A stretch of DNA of 64,000 nt, taken from Larkinella sp. C7. Lineage in GTDB: Bacteria > Bacteroidota > Bacteroidia > Cytophagales > Spirosomataceae. The notes below the pieces were generated by a model. The model was not told the origin of the DNA, did not search any database, and saw only the letters and a program-made list of their open reading frames with translations. The translations under genes were made by a program, and so were the position numbers. Where the stretch lies: positions 62,001 through 126,000 of the forward strand of contig NZ_VBSL01000009.1 of NCBI RefSeq assembly GCF_006149005.1. The letters run 5' to 3'. This document shows positions 53,065-62,258 of this stretch, piece after piece. The number at the start of each line of letters is the position of its first letter. Position 1 is the first letter of the stretch.

Positions 53065-53589
53065 TTAGTTCAGGGGAACGGAAATGGTATCAGTTTCCAC
53101 GACGTTACTAACGCGCAACTGGCGGTCCCGAATGCGAATGGCGAATTTGACCGGCGTCATGCGGGTATTGCGCGACCGCAGAAAGCTTTGGGAGAAATCC
53201 AGTTTACCCTCCAGCGGACTGTTCTTGTTGTCCGGTTTCAAACGGGGAAAAAACAGTTTGTTGAGAACCGGCAGATCGACATATTCGAACTTGCCATTGA
53301 CAAACCGGTAGGTTTTTAATTCATAATTTCCCCATTCCAGATAATTCAGAGAATCTTTGGTTCGCTCATCCACGGATAGTCCCAGATCACCGTCACCGTC
53401 CTGAAACTGAACCGTAATCACCAGCGAATCTTTGGGAATCTGGGAAAAATCGTCGAAGGCCGGATACGATGTAACCGACGGGGAGCTTATTTTGGGCGTG
53501 TTGTCAAAGTCAGGGGGTTCCAGACAGCCGATCAAAAGGGCTGAAAATCCTAAAAAAAACAGGCCTTGTCGAATAAATCGCGTAGACAT
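53065..53589 (-). CDS. Conserved-looking lipoprotein of unknown function
   Basis: A 174-residue protein with a signal peptide and lipobox LIGC (residues 19-22, LLIGCLEPPDFD). The mature part has VITVQFQDGDGDLGLSVDERT, an acidic segment that could bind calcium, and otherwise no features I recognise. It lies alone, convergent with the kinase gene and divergent from the LuxE-like gene. Surface or periplasmic location is inferred from the lipobox. Confidence 0.7.
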   Translation of the reverse strand: MSTRFIRQGLFFLGFSALLIGCLEPPDFDNTPKISSPSVTSYPAFDDFSQIPKDSLVITVQFQDGDGDLGLSVDERTKDSLNYLEWGNYELKTYRFVNGKFEYVDLPVLNKLFFPRLKPDNKNSPLEGKLDFSQSFLRSRNTRMTPVKFAIRIRDRQLRVSNVVETDTISVPLN

Positions 53590-53640
53590 CGTGTTAATAA
53601 GCTAATCGTTACCAGTTTGTCTTTACCAGGCTTACCCGCC

Positions 53641-54753
53641 ATGAATAAGCCCCTTTCTACTCTTACTTTGTCGCCTTCAAGCATTCGTCACGAACTCCGA
53701 AACCGCATCATCCGGCTTGCTGCAACCGACCGTTCCGGGTTCGATTCGCTCACACTGGCGGTTTTTCGCTATCAGGCTGCTTTCAATCCCATTTACAGTT
53801 TGTATCTGAAGTACCTGAACGTTCAGCCTGAAAAGATACGAACCATCGCTCAAATTCCGTTTCTCCCCATCGGTTTTTTCAAACAGCACCCGATTCTGAC
53901 GCGCTCGTCTGATGAAGCAAGACCGTCTTTGGAAGACCTGTTAACCTTTGAAAGCAGCGGTACGACGGGGGTGGTAACCAGCCGCCATTTTGTTTCTGAT
54001 CCAGTATTGTACGATACCATCAGCCAGAAAATTTTTGAAACCCGCTACGGGCCGCTCGATCGCTTCCACATTCTGGCCCTCTTACCGTCTTATCTTGAAC
54101 GAAATAACTCGTCGTTAGTGTATATGGTTCAGCGGTTTATTCAGAAAACCAACTCGGCGTTTTCGGGATTTTTTCTGCACAATACCGCCGATCTGACCGC
54201 TGCATTGCAGGAACTGGCTGCCCATCCGGAGCCGGATCACAACATCCTGCTCATTGGCGTCACGTTTGCACTACTCGACTGGGCCGAATCTGATACGGAT
54301 TTTTCGTTTCTGAAGTCCCTGCCCCGTTTGGTGGTGATGGAAACTGGGGGTATGAAAGGCCGGCGGCAGGAGTTGCTCCGCGAAGAAGTCCACGATCTGC
54401 TGACGGCCCGGCTGGGTGTATCGGCCATTCATTCGGAATACGGCATGACCGAATTACTGTCGCAGGCCTACTCGACCGGGGACGGGGTTTTTCAAATGTC
54501 ACCAACCCTCCGCGTGCTGCTTCGCGACGTGAATGATCCGTTTTCCATCCTTCCATTACCAGACGATCAACCGGCCTCGGCAACACGCCTGACGGGAGGA
54601 ATCAATGTGATCGACCTGGCTAATCTGGATTCCTGTAGTTTTATTGAAACCCAGGATTTGGGGCAATATGAAAAAGGTACACCCAATGGCTTTCGGGTCA
54701 TCGGCCGGTTCGATAATTCGGATATTCGGGGCTGTAATCTGATGGTGATTTAG
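53641..54753 (+). CDS. LuxE-like acyl-protein synthetase
   Basis: A 370-residue protein of the LuxE/PaaK-like adenylate-forming group. I use ATG 53641 (MNKPLSTLTLSPSSI); the longer frame to 53566 adds 25 residues that overlap the divergent lipoprotein start. AMP-binding features are DLLTFESSGTTGVVTSRHF, LVVMETGGMKGRRQEL and SEYGMTELLSQAYS. LuxE charges fatty acids as acyl-protein. Neither luxC nor luxD is nearby, so the substrate acid is unknown; a surface-glycan or lipid role is possible. Confidence 0.75.
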   Translation: MNKPLSTLTLSPSSIRHELRNRIIRLAATDRSGFDSLTLAVFRYQAAFNPIYSLYLKYLNVQPEKIRTIAQIPFLPIGFFKQHPILTRSSDEARPSLEDLLTFESSGTTGVVTSRHFVSDPVLYDTISQKIFETRYGPLDRFHILALLPSYLERNNSSLVYMVQRFIQKTNSAFSGFFLHNTADLTAALQELAAHPEPDHNILLIGVTFALLDWAESDTDFSFLKSLPRLVVMETGGMKGRRQELLREEVHDLLTARLGVSAIHSEYGMTELLSQAYSTGDGVFQMSPTLRVLLRDVNDPFSILPLPDDQPASATRLTGGINVIDLANLDSCSFIETQDLGQYEKGTPNGFRVIGRFDNSDIRGCNLMVI

Positions 54754-54759
54754 TCCGCT

Positions 54760-55911
54760 TCAGGCGTACATTTCGACATCATTCCGGCTAATTTCATCCC
54801 CGCACAGAATGACCAGCCGTTCGACTACATTGCGTAATTCCCGGACATTTCCGGTCCAGGGCAGGGACTGAAGATAGGCCATGGCATCCGGTGTGATTTC
54901 CTTGGCTTGCGCGCCGTACTCTTCCGCGATGTCGTGCAGAAATTTATCGGCCAGCAGCGGAATGTCTTCCCGCCGGTCGGCCAGCGGAGGAACGTGGATG
55001 CGAATAACGCTCAGCCGGTGGAAAAGGTCTTCGCGGAACATTCCTTCCTGAATCTCTTTGCGGAGGTCTTTATTGGTGGCCGCAATCACCCGAACATTGA
55101 TTTTGATTTCTTTGTCCCCACCCACCCGGGTGATTTTACTTTCCTGCAGAGCCCGCAGCACTTTGGCCTGGGCGGAAAGACTCATATCTCCGATTTCGTC
55201 CAGAAACAGCGTGCCACCGTCGGCCTGCTCAAATTTGCCGGTACGCCGGGCCGAGGCACCGGTGAAAGCTCCTTTTTCGTGGCCAAATAATTCGCTTTCA
55301 ATGAGTTCACTCGGGATCGCTGCGCAATTGACTTCGATCAGCGGCATGGCCGAACGGCTTCCTTTTTCGTGGATTTGCTTGGCAACCATCTCTTTCCCGG
55401 AGCCATTGGCCCCCGTAATCAGAACCCGGGCTTCGGTGGGAGCAACGCGGTCGATGGTGTCTTTAACCCGGCGAATCGGGTCGGAATCGCCCACGATCTC
55501 GTTGAGTTTATAGATCCGCCGTTTCAGGGTTTTGGTCTCCATCACCAGTTTGGCTTTTTCGATGGCATTGCGAACCGTGACCAGCAGACGGTTCAAATCG
55601 GGCGGTTTGATGATGAAGTCAAAAGCCCCCCGTTTCGTGGCTTCCACGGCATTTTCAACGTTGCCGTAAGCCGAAATCATGATAAACTGGGTTCCTTTAC
55701 CAACGTCGGCGGCTTTCAGCAACAACTCAAGACCGTCCATTTTGGGCATCTTGATGTCGCAAAGCGCTACATCGTAGCTATTCTGTTTAATCAAATCCAG
55801 TCCCTCCTCACCGTCTTTGGCCTCGTCAACTTCATAGCCTTCATATTCCAGAATGTCACGGAGCGCATCCCGAATGCTTTTTTCATCATCAATGATGATC
55901 AATCTCGCCAT
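54760..55911 (-). CDS. Sigma-54-interacting response regulator of NtrC type without DNA-binding domain
   Basis: A 383-residue protein. The receiver has LIIDDEKSIRDALRDILEYEGYEV and phospho-acceptor Asp in VALCDIKMPKMDG near residue 53. The AAA+ domain has Walker A ITGANGSGKEMVAKQIHE, the GAFTGA loop in ELFGHEKGAFTGAS, Walker B GGTLFLDEIGDM and the arginine-finger region. The sequence ends at RNVVERLVILCGDEISRNDVEMYA, right after the AAA+ lid, so the Fis-type HTH is missing. This is seen in other Bacteroidota. A nearby promoter is not clear. Confidence 0.88.
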   Translation of the reverse strand: MARLIIIDDEKSIRDALRDILEYEGYEVDEAKDGEEGLDLIKQNSYDVALCDIKMPKMDGLELLLKAADVGKGTQFIMISAYGNVENAVEATKRGAFDFIIKPPDLNRLLVTVRNAIEKAKLVMETKTLKRRIYKLNEIVGDSDPIRRVKDTIDRVAPTEARVLITGANGSGKEMVAKQIHEKGSRSAMPLIEVNCAAIPSELIESELFGHEKGAFTGASARRTGKFEQADGGTLFLDEIGDMSLSAQAKVLRALQESKITRVGGDKEIKINVRVIAATNKDLRKEIQEGMFREDLFHRLSVIRIHVPPLADRREDIPLLADKFLHDIAEEYGAQAKEITPDAMAYLQSLPWTGNVRELRNVVERLVILCGDEISRNDVEMYA

Positions 55912-56312
55912 AAATCAATGTTACTTAATAAAATAACCTGGTAACTTGTCCGAAAACTAACTTTTTCGCAACCGAATTCAGGTGGAAAGTAATAGAAAGA
56001 GATTTCAATAAACAAGGTTATGTCTTTTTTTTTAGAGGAATCGAACAAACAGCGATCGAAAAGGATTCCTGACCCACCCAGGGCTTGCCGATTAGTGCAA
56101 TTGCCGGACAAAATCATAGGGAAATTAGGGATTTTGCCGGTATAATTTTGACTGACCGACGAAAAATATCTAAAAAATGCCTTGTAATATCCTAAAAGTT
56201 ACTGCAATTTAGAAAAACCGATAATCTGGGCTGAATTACGGGTATATTCAATATAATCTTGCTCTTTTACTATTTTACTCCTTTACCATCTTTATTTTAA
56301 AAACCATTTCCT
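55912..56312. other. Intergenic region between the NtrC-type and SusC genes
   Basis: A 401-base divergent spacer without a supported gene. It has the likely promoter for the SusC/SusD pair (-7 box 56143-56150) and AT-rich sequence. A short 72-codon minus-strand frame at 55899-56117 has no features. Confidence 0.55.
56143..56150 (+). promoter_or_regulatory. -7 box for the SusC/SusD pair
   Basis: TAATTTTG matches TAnnTTTG. A TTTG is found too close (6 bases), not at 19-21. The leader would be about 155 bases. Confidence 0.35.
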
Positions 56313-59300
56313 ATGCAGTATTCTACTTTCCTACGAAGTTTGCTAACGGTATGGCTGGGGGTCCTGTTGGTAGCAGGCGCTCAGGCACAAGACCAGCGGG
56401 TGACCGGAACGGTGCTTTCCGGAAAAGACCAGCAGCCCGTCGCGGGGGTTTCGGTCCTGATCAAAAACTCTACCCTCGGAACCACGACCGATGCCACGGG
56501 AAAATTTGCCCTGAATGTACCGGCCAATGCGGTTCTGGTCTTCAGTTCCATCGGTTTCCAGGGCCGGGAGGTTCCGGTCGGCAATCAAACGGTTCTGACC
56601 GTGACCCTCGAAGAAGGCTCCCAGAGCCTCAACGAAGTGGTTGTAACGGCCCTCGGGATCAAAAAAGAAGCCAAGCGGCTGGGGTATGCCACGGCCAACG
56701 TGAACTCGGAACAGATCACGACCAACCGAACCGTTAATTTCATGAACGCCCTGCAAGGCAAAGTGGCCGGGGTCAACATCTCGAATTTAGGTACGGGTGC
56801 CGCCGGTACCAGCAAAATCCGGATTCGCGGGCAGTCATCGTTCTCCGGACAGAACTCACCCCTGATCGTGGTCAATGGGGTGCCCATCGACAACACGAAC
56901 TTCGGCCAGAACAACGGCAACACGGGCAGCGACGGCTCCATCGCCGGGCGCGACCGGAACTACTCCGACGGGGGCGACGGACTTTCGTCCATTAACCCGG
57001 ACGACATCGAGGGCATGACCGTTCTGAAAGGAGGGACCGCGGCAGCACTTTATGGCTCACGGGCCAAAGACGGGGTCATCATGATCACGACCAAAACCAA
57101 AGGCAGCGGGCAGGGCATCGGTGTCGTGTATAACACCAACTTCACAACCGACACGCCCCTGGATTTTACTGATTTTCAGTATGAATACGGGCAGGGAGAA
57201 TACGGCGTTCGGCCCACGGCGGCCAACCCAACTTCCGGGGTGTGGAGCTTTGGTGAGAAATTCAACGGACAGACGCAAGTTCTTTTCGGCGGTGTTACGG
57301 TTCCCTACGTACCCGTTCGCGACCGGATCAAGAAATTCTACCGCACCGGCTCCACCTGGACCAACTCCGTTTCCGTTTCGTCGGGCAGCGACCGGGGCGG
57401 TTTCAACCTGTCGGTTTCCAACACGGATAACAAGGGAATTACCGCGAACAACTCGTTCAACCGCAAGACCATCAACCTCGGATTCAGCTACAATCTATCG
57501 CCGAAACTGACGGTAACGGGAACGCTCAATTACTCCAACGAGTACAACAAAAACCCGCCCCAGATTGCCCAGCAGGACAACAGTACGCCAACGGTGATTT
57601 ACACCATGTCGAACTCGATGCCCCTCGATTTGCTGGAAGCCAACCAGATCAATCCGGCAACGGGCAACGAATTCATCTGGTCGCGGTTTCAGAACCGGAC
57701 CAATCCGTATTTTGTCCTCAGCCAGAAATTTGAAAACATCCGGCGTGACCGTCTGCTGGGTAACCTGACGGCCCGCTACAATTTTACGGACTGGCTGTAT
57801 CTGCAGGGCCGGGTTGGGCAGGATTTCTGGTCGCGGGATCAGGACTACAATTTCCCGACAGGTCAGGCTTCGCTGGCAGCCGCGCCCGCTGGTTTTGTGA
57901 ACGGGGCCTACGTGCAGGAAGCCCGCCGGTTTCGCGAAATCAATGCTGACTTCCTGATTGGAGCGAATAAAACCTTTGGCAAGTTTGGCGTCGATCTTAC
58001 GGTGGGGGGAAACCAGTTGTACCGCCGAAGTGACCTGAACAGCGTACTGGTCACCGACTTTATCGTTCGGGGTCTTTATATTCCGCAAAATGGCCGGGTG
58101 AAAGATCCGACCTACGGTTTGAGCGAGCGGAAAGTGAATTCACTCTACGGAGCAGCCGAATTTTCGTTCAACGACTTTCTGTATCTGAACGTAACGGCGC
58201 GAAACGACTGGTTTTCGACGCTGGCTCCGGCCAACCGCAGTGTTCTATACCCATCCATTACGGGTAGTTTCGTGTTTTCCCAGGCCTTCAGCAACCTGCC
58301 AAACTGGCTTAATTTCGGGAAAGTCCGGGCTGCTTATGCCGAAGTGGGTAGTGATGGCGACGTGGCTCCGTATTCCAACAACCTGTTCTACAGCGTGGGA
58401 GCCAATTTATTCCCCAACCCTGCGGGCTTAGGCCAGCCGGTGGGCAACATCACCTCGAACACCGTTCCGAGTGCGACGCTGCGACCCAGCCGGACCGCAG
58501 AAACCGAAGTGGGAATTGAGCTGAAACTGTTCAATAACCGCGTCGGACTAGATCTGGCGTTTTACAACAAAATCACCAGTGACCAGATCGTGGCGGCTCA
58601 GTCGTCCGATGCGTCCGGTTATACCAATACGCTGATCAACAGTGGCCAAAGCCGCAACCAGGGTTTTGAAGTACTGCTCAACGTATCACCATTCCGGACG
58701 AAAGATTTCTCCTGGGACATTACCCTGAACGGTTCGTATAACCAGACCAAACTGCTCCGGTTGCTGACTGACGTTGCGGGAGAACAGATCGTGGTGGGTA
58801 ACGGGATTTACGTGGGCGACCTACGCCATGTCGTCGGTCAGCCGCTGGGCCAACTGTACACGTTCGGGTATGTGCGCGATGCGCAGGGGCGGATTGTTCA
58901 CGGGGGTGATGGCTTGCCGGTTCGGACGCCGGCACCAATTTCGTTTGGTTCGGCCTTGCCTAAATACATCGGTGGGATCAACAACTCGTTTACGTATAAA
59001 GGCATCAATCTGTCGTTCCTGATTGATTTTAAACTGGGCGGAAAAATGATTTCGGGCACCAACCTCAACACCTACCGGCACGGTTTGCAGAAGGAATCGC
59101 TGGTGGGCCGGGGTGAAGCCGATAACAAGATGGTGGGTGTCGGTGTCAACGAACGGGGCGAGGTCAACACGGTTCGGGCTTTTGTGCAGGATTATTACTC
59201 GGTCGGACGTTCGAAGAGCCTGGGCGAGCAGGTGGTCTACGATGCCGGTTTCTGGAAACTGCGTCAGATCACGCTGGGCTATGATTTTACGAAAATGTTA

Positions 59301-59489
59301 CCCAGCAAGCTGTTCATCAAAGGCGTTCGGCTGAGTGCGGTGGCCAACAACGTTGCGCTGCTGAAAAAATGGGTACCCAACATCGACCCCGAACAGTTCG
59401 GATTCAGTTCGGATAACCTGGTTGGTCTCGAATCAACGGGCTTGCCCACGACCCGGAGTATTGGTTTCAACCTTAATGTTAGATTCTAA
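56313..59489 (+). CDS. SusC/RagA-type TonB-linked outer membrane transporter
   Basis: A 1058-residue protein. Residues 1-25 are a signal peptide (ending GAQAQ). CarboxypepD_reg-like domain at about 28-105 (VTGTVLSGKDQQPVAGVSVLIKN). Plug domain at about 107-260 with SLNEVVVTALGIKKE and the NALQGKVAGVNISNLGTGAAGTSKIRIRGQSSF signature. A long beta-barrel follows to the C-terminal Phe (LNVRF). It takes up a ligand, usually a glycan or peptide, with its SusD partner downstream. The intergenic dyad between them is long (about 90 bases). The substrate cannot be told: no glycan-degrading enzymes are nearby. Confidence 0.93.
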   Translation: MQYSTFLRSLLTVWLGVLLVAGAQAQDQRVTGTVLSGKDQQPVAGVSVLIKNSTLGTTTDATGKFALNVPANAVLVFSSIGFQGREVPVGNQTVLTVTLEEGSQSLNEVVVTALGIKKEAKRLGYATANVNSEQITTNRTVNFMNALQGKVAGVNISNLGTGAAGTSKIRIRGQSSFSGQNSPLIVVNGVPIDNTNFGQNNGNTGSDGSIAGRDRNYSDGGDGLSSINPDDIEGMTVLKGGTAAALYGSRAKDGVIMITTKTKGSGQGIGVVYNTNFTTDTPLDFTDFQYEYGQGEYGVRPTAANPTSGVWSFGEKFNGQTQVLFGGVTVPYVPVRDRIKKFYRTGSTWTNSVSVSSGSDRGGFNLSVSNTDNKGITANNSFNRKTINLGFSYNLSPKLTVTGTLNYSNEYNKNPPQIAQQDNSTPTVIYTMSNSMPLDLLEANQINPATGNEFIWSRFQNRTNPYFVLSQKFENIRRDRLLGNLTARYNFTDWLYLQGRVGQDFWSRDQDYNFPTGQASLAAAPAGFVNGAYVQEARRFREINADFLIGANKTFGKFGVDLTVGGNQLYRRSDLNSVLVTDFIVRGLYIPQNGRVKDPTYGLSERKVNSLYGAAEFSFNDFLYLNVTARNDWFSTLAPANRSVLYPSITGSFVFSQAFSNLPNWLNFGKVRAAYAEVGSDGDVAPYSNNLFYSVGANLFPNPAGLGQPVGNITSNTVPSATLRPSRTAETEVGIELKLFNNRVGLDLAFYNKITSDQIVAAQSSDASGYTNTLINSGQSRNQGFEVLLNVSPFRTKDFSWDITLNGSYNQTKLLRLLTDVAGEQIVVGNGIYVGDLRHVVGQPLGQLYTFGYVRDAQGRIVHGGDGLPVRTPAPISFGSALPKYIGGINNSFTYKGINLSFLIDFKLGGKMISGTNLNTYRHGLQKESLVGRGEADNKMVGVGVNERGEVNTVRAFVQDYYSVGRSKSLGEQVVYDAGFWKLRQITLGYDFTKMLPSKLFIKGVRLSAVANNVALLKKWVPNIDPEQFGFSSDNLVGLESTGLPTTRSIGFNLNVRF

Positions 59490-59494
59490 ATCGA

Positions 59495-59586
59495 TTTACG
59501 GTATTCGGTTTTCAGTTTACGGTAGCTGGTGCAAGCGACCTTTGCGTTCGTCAGCCACCGTAAACTGAAAACCGTAAACCGAATAC
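59495..59586. repeat. Dyad of 7-base words between susC- and susD-like genes
   Basis: The left arm 59495-59523 reads TTTACGG, TATTCGG, TTTTCAG and TTTACGG; the right arm 59557-59586 is its complement with one extra TTTACGG word. It occupies the whole spacer between the two genes and shares its words with the dyad at 49971-50093. Confidence 0.7.
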
Positions 59587-59601
59587 CTCAATTTGAAAAT
59601 T

Positions 59602-61134
59602 ATGAAAAAGACAGCTTTATACATTCCGTTGATTGCCCTGCTACTTACCACAAGCGGGTGCGAGGAAGGGTTCGACGAACTGAATGTCAATCCGACCGCA
59701 GCGACGGCCCTTAATCCGCTTTTTACGTTTAATAATGCGATGATCAACACCACCTTCCCCGGATCGACGATGGTATTTGAGCATCCCATCGTGCAGCAGG
59801 TTTTTTCGCCCAACTCCGGGGTGTTGGCGGGTGGAAACTTTAACGTCGACAACCGGGGGCCCACCGGTCCCAACACCGGGATCTGGCAGCGGTATTACCG
59901 GGATGTCATCCGGTATCTGGTGGATGTAATTGCCAAAACAAAAGATGACGCCAACCGGACGAATCTCTACCACATGGCCCGGATCTGGAAAGCCTACGCT
60001 TTCATGGTGCTGACCGACACTTACGGCGACATTCCTTACAAGGAAGCAGGTCTGGGATTCCTGCAGGCCAACATAACACCGAAATATGATACCCAGCAAA
60101 GCATTTACGACGACATCATCAAGGAATTAACGGAAGCAACCGCAGCCCTGGATGCCGCCAAGCCTACGGAAGCCGGGGACATCGTGTATGGCGGGAACAT
60201 CGTGAAATGGAAAAAATTCGGCAATTCCGTTCTGTTGCGAGCCGGGATGCGGCTTACGAAAGTGAACCCGACCCTGGCGCAGGCCACAGCAGTAAAAGCG
60301 CTAGCCGGTGGTGTGATTCTAACCAATGCCGATAACGGTCTCGTTCGGAACAATGCCAATTACCAGAATCCGGTAGGAACGATGCTTAATTCGACGGAGG
60401 CTGCCAATTTATACCTGACCCGGTATTTTGTAAACTACCTGCGGACGAACGAAGATCCCCGGTTAGCGTCGATTGCTGCGCGGTATGTTGGGGCCAAAAG
60501 TGGTGCCGAGCAAACCGCAGCCCGGATTAACCGCGATCCAGCCGTGCAAATCGGTATGCCGATGGGCTTCGACAATGGTACGATTCCAGCGCAGGCAACG
60601 GCCGACAAACTGGCGAGTTTCTACGATTATTCGCAGTTGGATCGCACGCGCCTGGGCAGGCTGGACGCGCCTACGTTTATGGTGACGGCCGCCCAGACAA
60701 ATTTGCTACTGGCAGAAGCCGCCCAACGTGGCTGGATCACCGGCAGCGCGGCCGATTACTACGCGGCTGGCGTGACGGCCCACATGCAGCAGTTGGGCGA
60801 TGCCGATGCAACCTCGGCAGTTCCGGCGGCTGCCATTACCGCTTATCTCCAGAAAAACCCGTATGTGGCCGCCAATGGTCTGGAAATGATCAACACGCAA
60901 TACTGGGTAGCGTCGCTTCTGAATGGCCCGGAGGTGTTTGCTAATTTCCGGCGGAGCGGCTTTCCAAAGCTGACGCCTAATCCATATCCCGGCAAGGAGA
61001 TCAAAGGAAACTTTATCAATCGCATCACCTATCCGGATTCCGAGCTATCGGTGAATAAAGCAAATCAGGCTGAGGCACTTTCCCGTCAGGGTCCTGATAA
61101 CCAGGATAGCCGGGTTTGGTGGGATAAACAGTAG
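59602..61134 (+). CDS. SusD/RagB-type nutrient-binding lipoprotein
   Basis: A 510-residue lipoprotein from ATG 59602 (MKKTALYIPLIALLLTTSGCEEGFDELNVNP). The TTG at 59593 would only add three residues. The lipobox is TSGC (residues 17-20). The GFDELNVNPTAAT start, the LYHMARIWKAYAFMVLTDTYGDIPYKEAG block and the ending WW-rich segment DSRVWWDKQ fit the SusD-like family (the SusD-like_2 branch). It sits on the outer membrane as the lid of the SusC transporter. A strong terminator follows directly. Confidence 0.9.
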   Translation: MKKTALYIPLIALLLTTSGCEEGFDELNVNPTAATALNPLFTFNNAMINTTFPGSTMVFEHPIVQQVFSPNSGVLAGGNFNVDNRGPTGPNTGIWQRYYRDVIRYLVDVIAKTKDDANRTNLYHMARIWKAYAFMVLTDTYGDIPYKEAGLGFLQANITPKYDTQQSIYDDIIKELTEATAALDAAKPTEAGDIVYGGNIVKWKKFGNSVLLRAGMRLTKVNPTLAQATAVKALAGGVILTNADNGLVRNNANYQNPVGTMLNSTEAANLYLTRYFVNYLRTNEDPRLASIAARYVGAKSGAEQTAARINRDPAVQIGMPMGFDNGTIPAQATADKLASFYDYSQLDRTRLGRLDAPTFMVTAAQTNLLLAEAAQRGWITGSAADYYAAGVTAHMQQLGDADATSAVPAAAITAYLQKNPYVAANGLEMINTQYWVASLLNGPEVFANFRRSGFPKLTPNPYPGKEIKGNFINRITYPDSELSVNKANQAEALSRQGPDNQDSRVWWDKQ

Positions 61135-61149
61135 AACTATCCATTCAAC

Positions 61150-61181
61150 AAAAAAACCGGAAGGAAACTTCCGGTTTTTTT
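61150..61181 (+). terminator. Intrinsic terminator of the SusC/SusD pair
   Basis: AAAAAACCGGAAG and CTTCCGGTTTTTT pair around GAAA, with T on the far side. It can also act on the opposite strand, for the convergent pdhB. Confidence 0.85.
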
Positions 61182-61200
61182 GGATCTAAACGAATCGCAA

Positions 61201-62181
61201 TTACTTCTTGTACATTACCGCATCGACGGCCTGTAACGTCCGTTTCACGTTGGGCAGAATCACTTCGATCAGCGTGGGCGCATACGGCAGCGGCAAATCC
61301 AGGCTGTTGACCCGAATCACCGGTGCATCCAGGTAATCGAAGGCGTTGCGCTGGATGTTGTAGGTCAGTTCCGACGAAATAGCCGCCAGTGGCCAGGCTT
61401 CTTCGACCACTACACACCGGTTCGTTTTCTTGACGGAGTTGATGATCGTGGCGTAATCGATCGGGCGAACGGAACGCAGGTCGATCACTTCCGCCGAAAT
61501 GCCTTTGTCAGCCAGTTCGTCGGCAGCTTGCAGCGCCACTTTCATGAATTTACCGAACGACACGATGGTGACGTCGTTGCCTTCGCGCTTGATATCGGCT
61601 TTGCCAATCGGAATCAGGTATTCTTCTTCCGGCACCTGGCCTTTGTCGCCGTACATCAGTTCCGACTCCATGAAAATAACCGGATCGTTGTCGCGGATCG
61701 CTGTTTTCAGCAGTCCTTTGGCATCGTAGGGATTCGAGGGAACCACCACTTTCAAACCGGAAGTGTTGGCAAACCAGTTTTCAAAATTTTGCGAGTGTTG
61801 CGACGACAGCATCCCGGCATTTCCCGTCGGTCCGCGGAACACGATGGGGTTGGAATACTGACCACCCGACATCGACATGATTTTGGCCGAGCCGTTGATG
61901 ATCTGATCGATGGCAACGAGCGAAAAGTTGAACGTCATGAATTCGATGATGGGGCGCAACCCATTCATGGCCGCACCGACGCCAATACCGGCAAAACCCA
62001 ATTCAGCAATGGGCGTATCGATGACCCGTTCCGGGCCAAACTCGTCGAGCATGCCCTGACTGACCTTGTAAGCACCATTGTATTCAGCCACTTCTTCACC
62101 CATTAGAAAGACCTTCTCGTCCCGGCGCATTTCTTCTACCATGGCTTCGCGAAGGGCTTCGCGGAATTGTATTTCTCTCAT
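61201..62181 (-). CDS. pdhB: Pyruvate dehydrogenase E1 component, beta subunit
   Basis: A 326-residue transketolase-like beta subunit. Typical segments are REIQFREALREAMVEEMRRDEKVFLMGEEVAEYNGAYKVSQG, GPERVIDTPIAELGFAGIGVGAAMNGLRPIIEFMTF, and the C-terminal TNRCVVVEEAWPLAAISSEL. The alpha subunit is not adjacent on this window. It forms the E1 tetramer that decarboxylates pyruvate. The motif set favours pyruvate over branched-chain acids, but that assignment is by analogy. Confidence 0.9.
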   Translation of the reverse strand: MREIQFREALREAMVEEMRRDEKVFLMGEEVAEYNGAYKVSQGMLDEFGPERVIDTPIAELGFAGIGVGAAMNGLRPIIEFMTFNFSLVAIDQIINGSAKIMSMSGGQYSNPIVFRGPTGNAGMLSSQHSQNFENWFANTSGLKVVVPSNPYDAKGLLKTAIRDNDPVIFMESELMYGDKGQVPEEEYLIPIGKADIKREGNDVTIVSFGKFMKVALQAADELADKGISAEVIDLRSVRPIDYATIINSVKKTNRCVVVEEAWPLAAISSELTYNIQRNAFDYLDAPVIRVNSLDLPLPYAPTLIEVILPNVKRTLQAVDAVMYKK

Positions 62182-62258
62182 CGTGTGTGAGTTAATGATT
62201 GTCAGCTTCTAATAAACGGTCAAAAATAGGGAAAACAGGCTAAAAGTACAATTCGATC

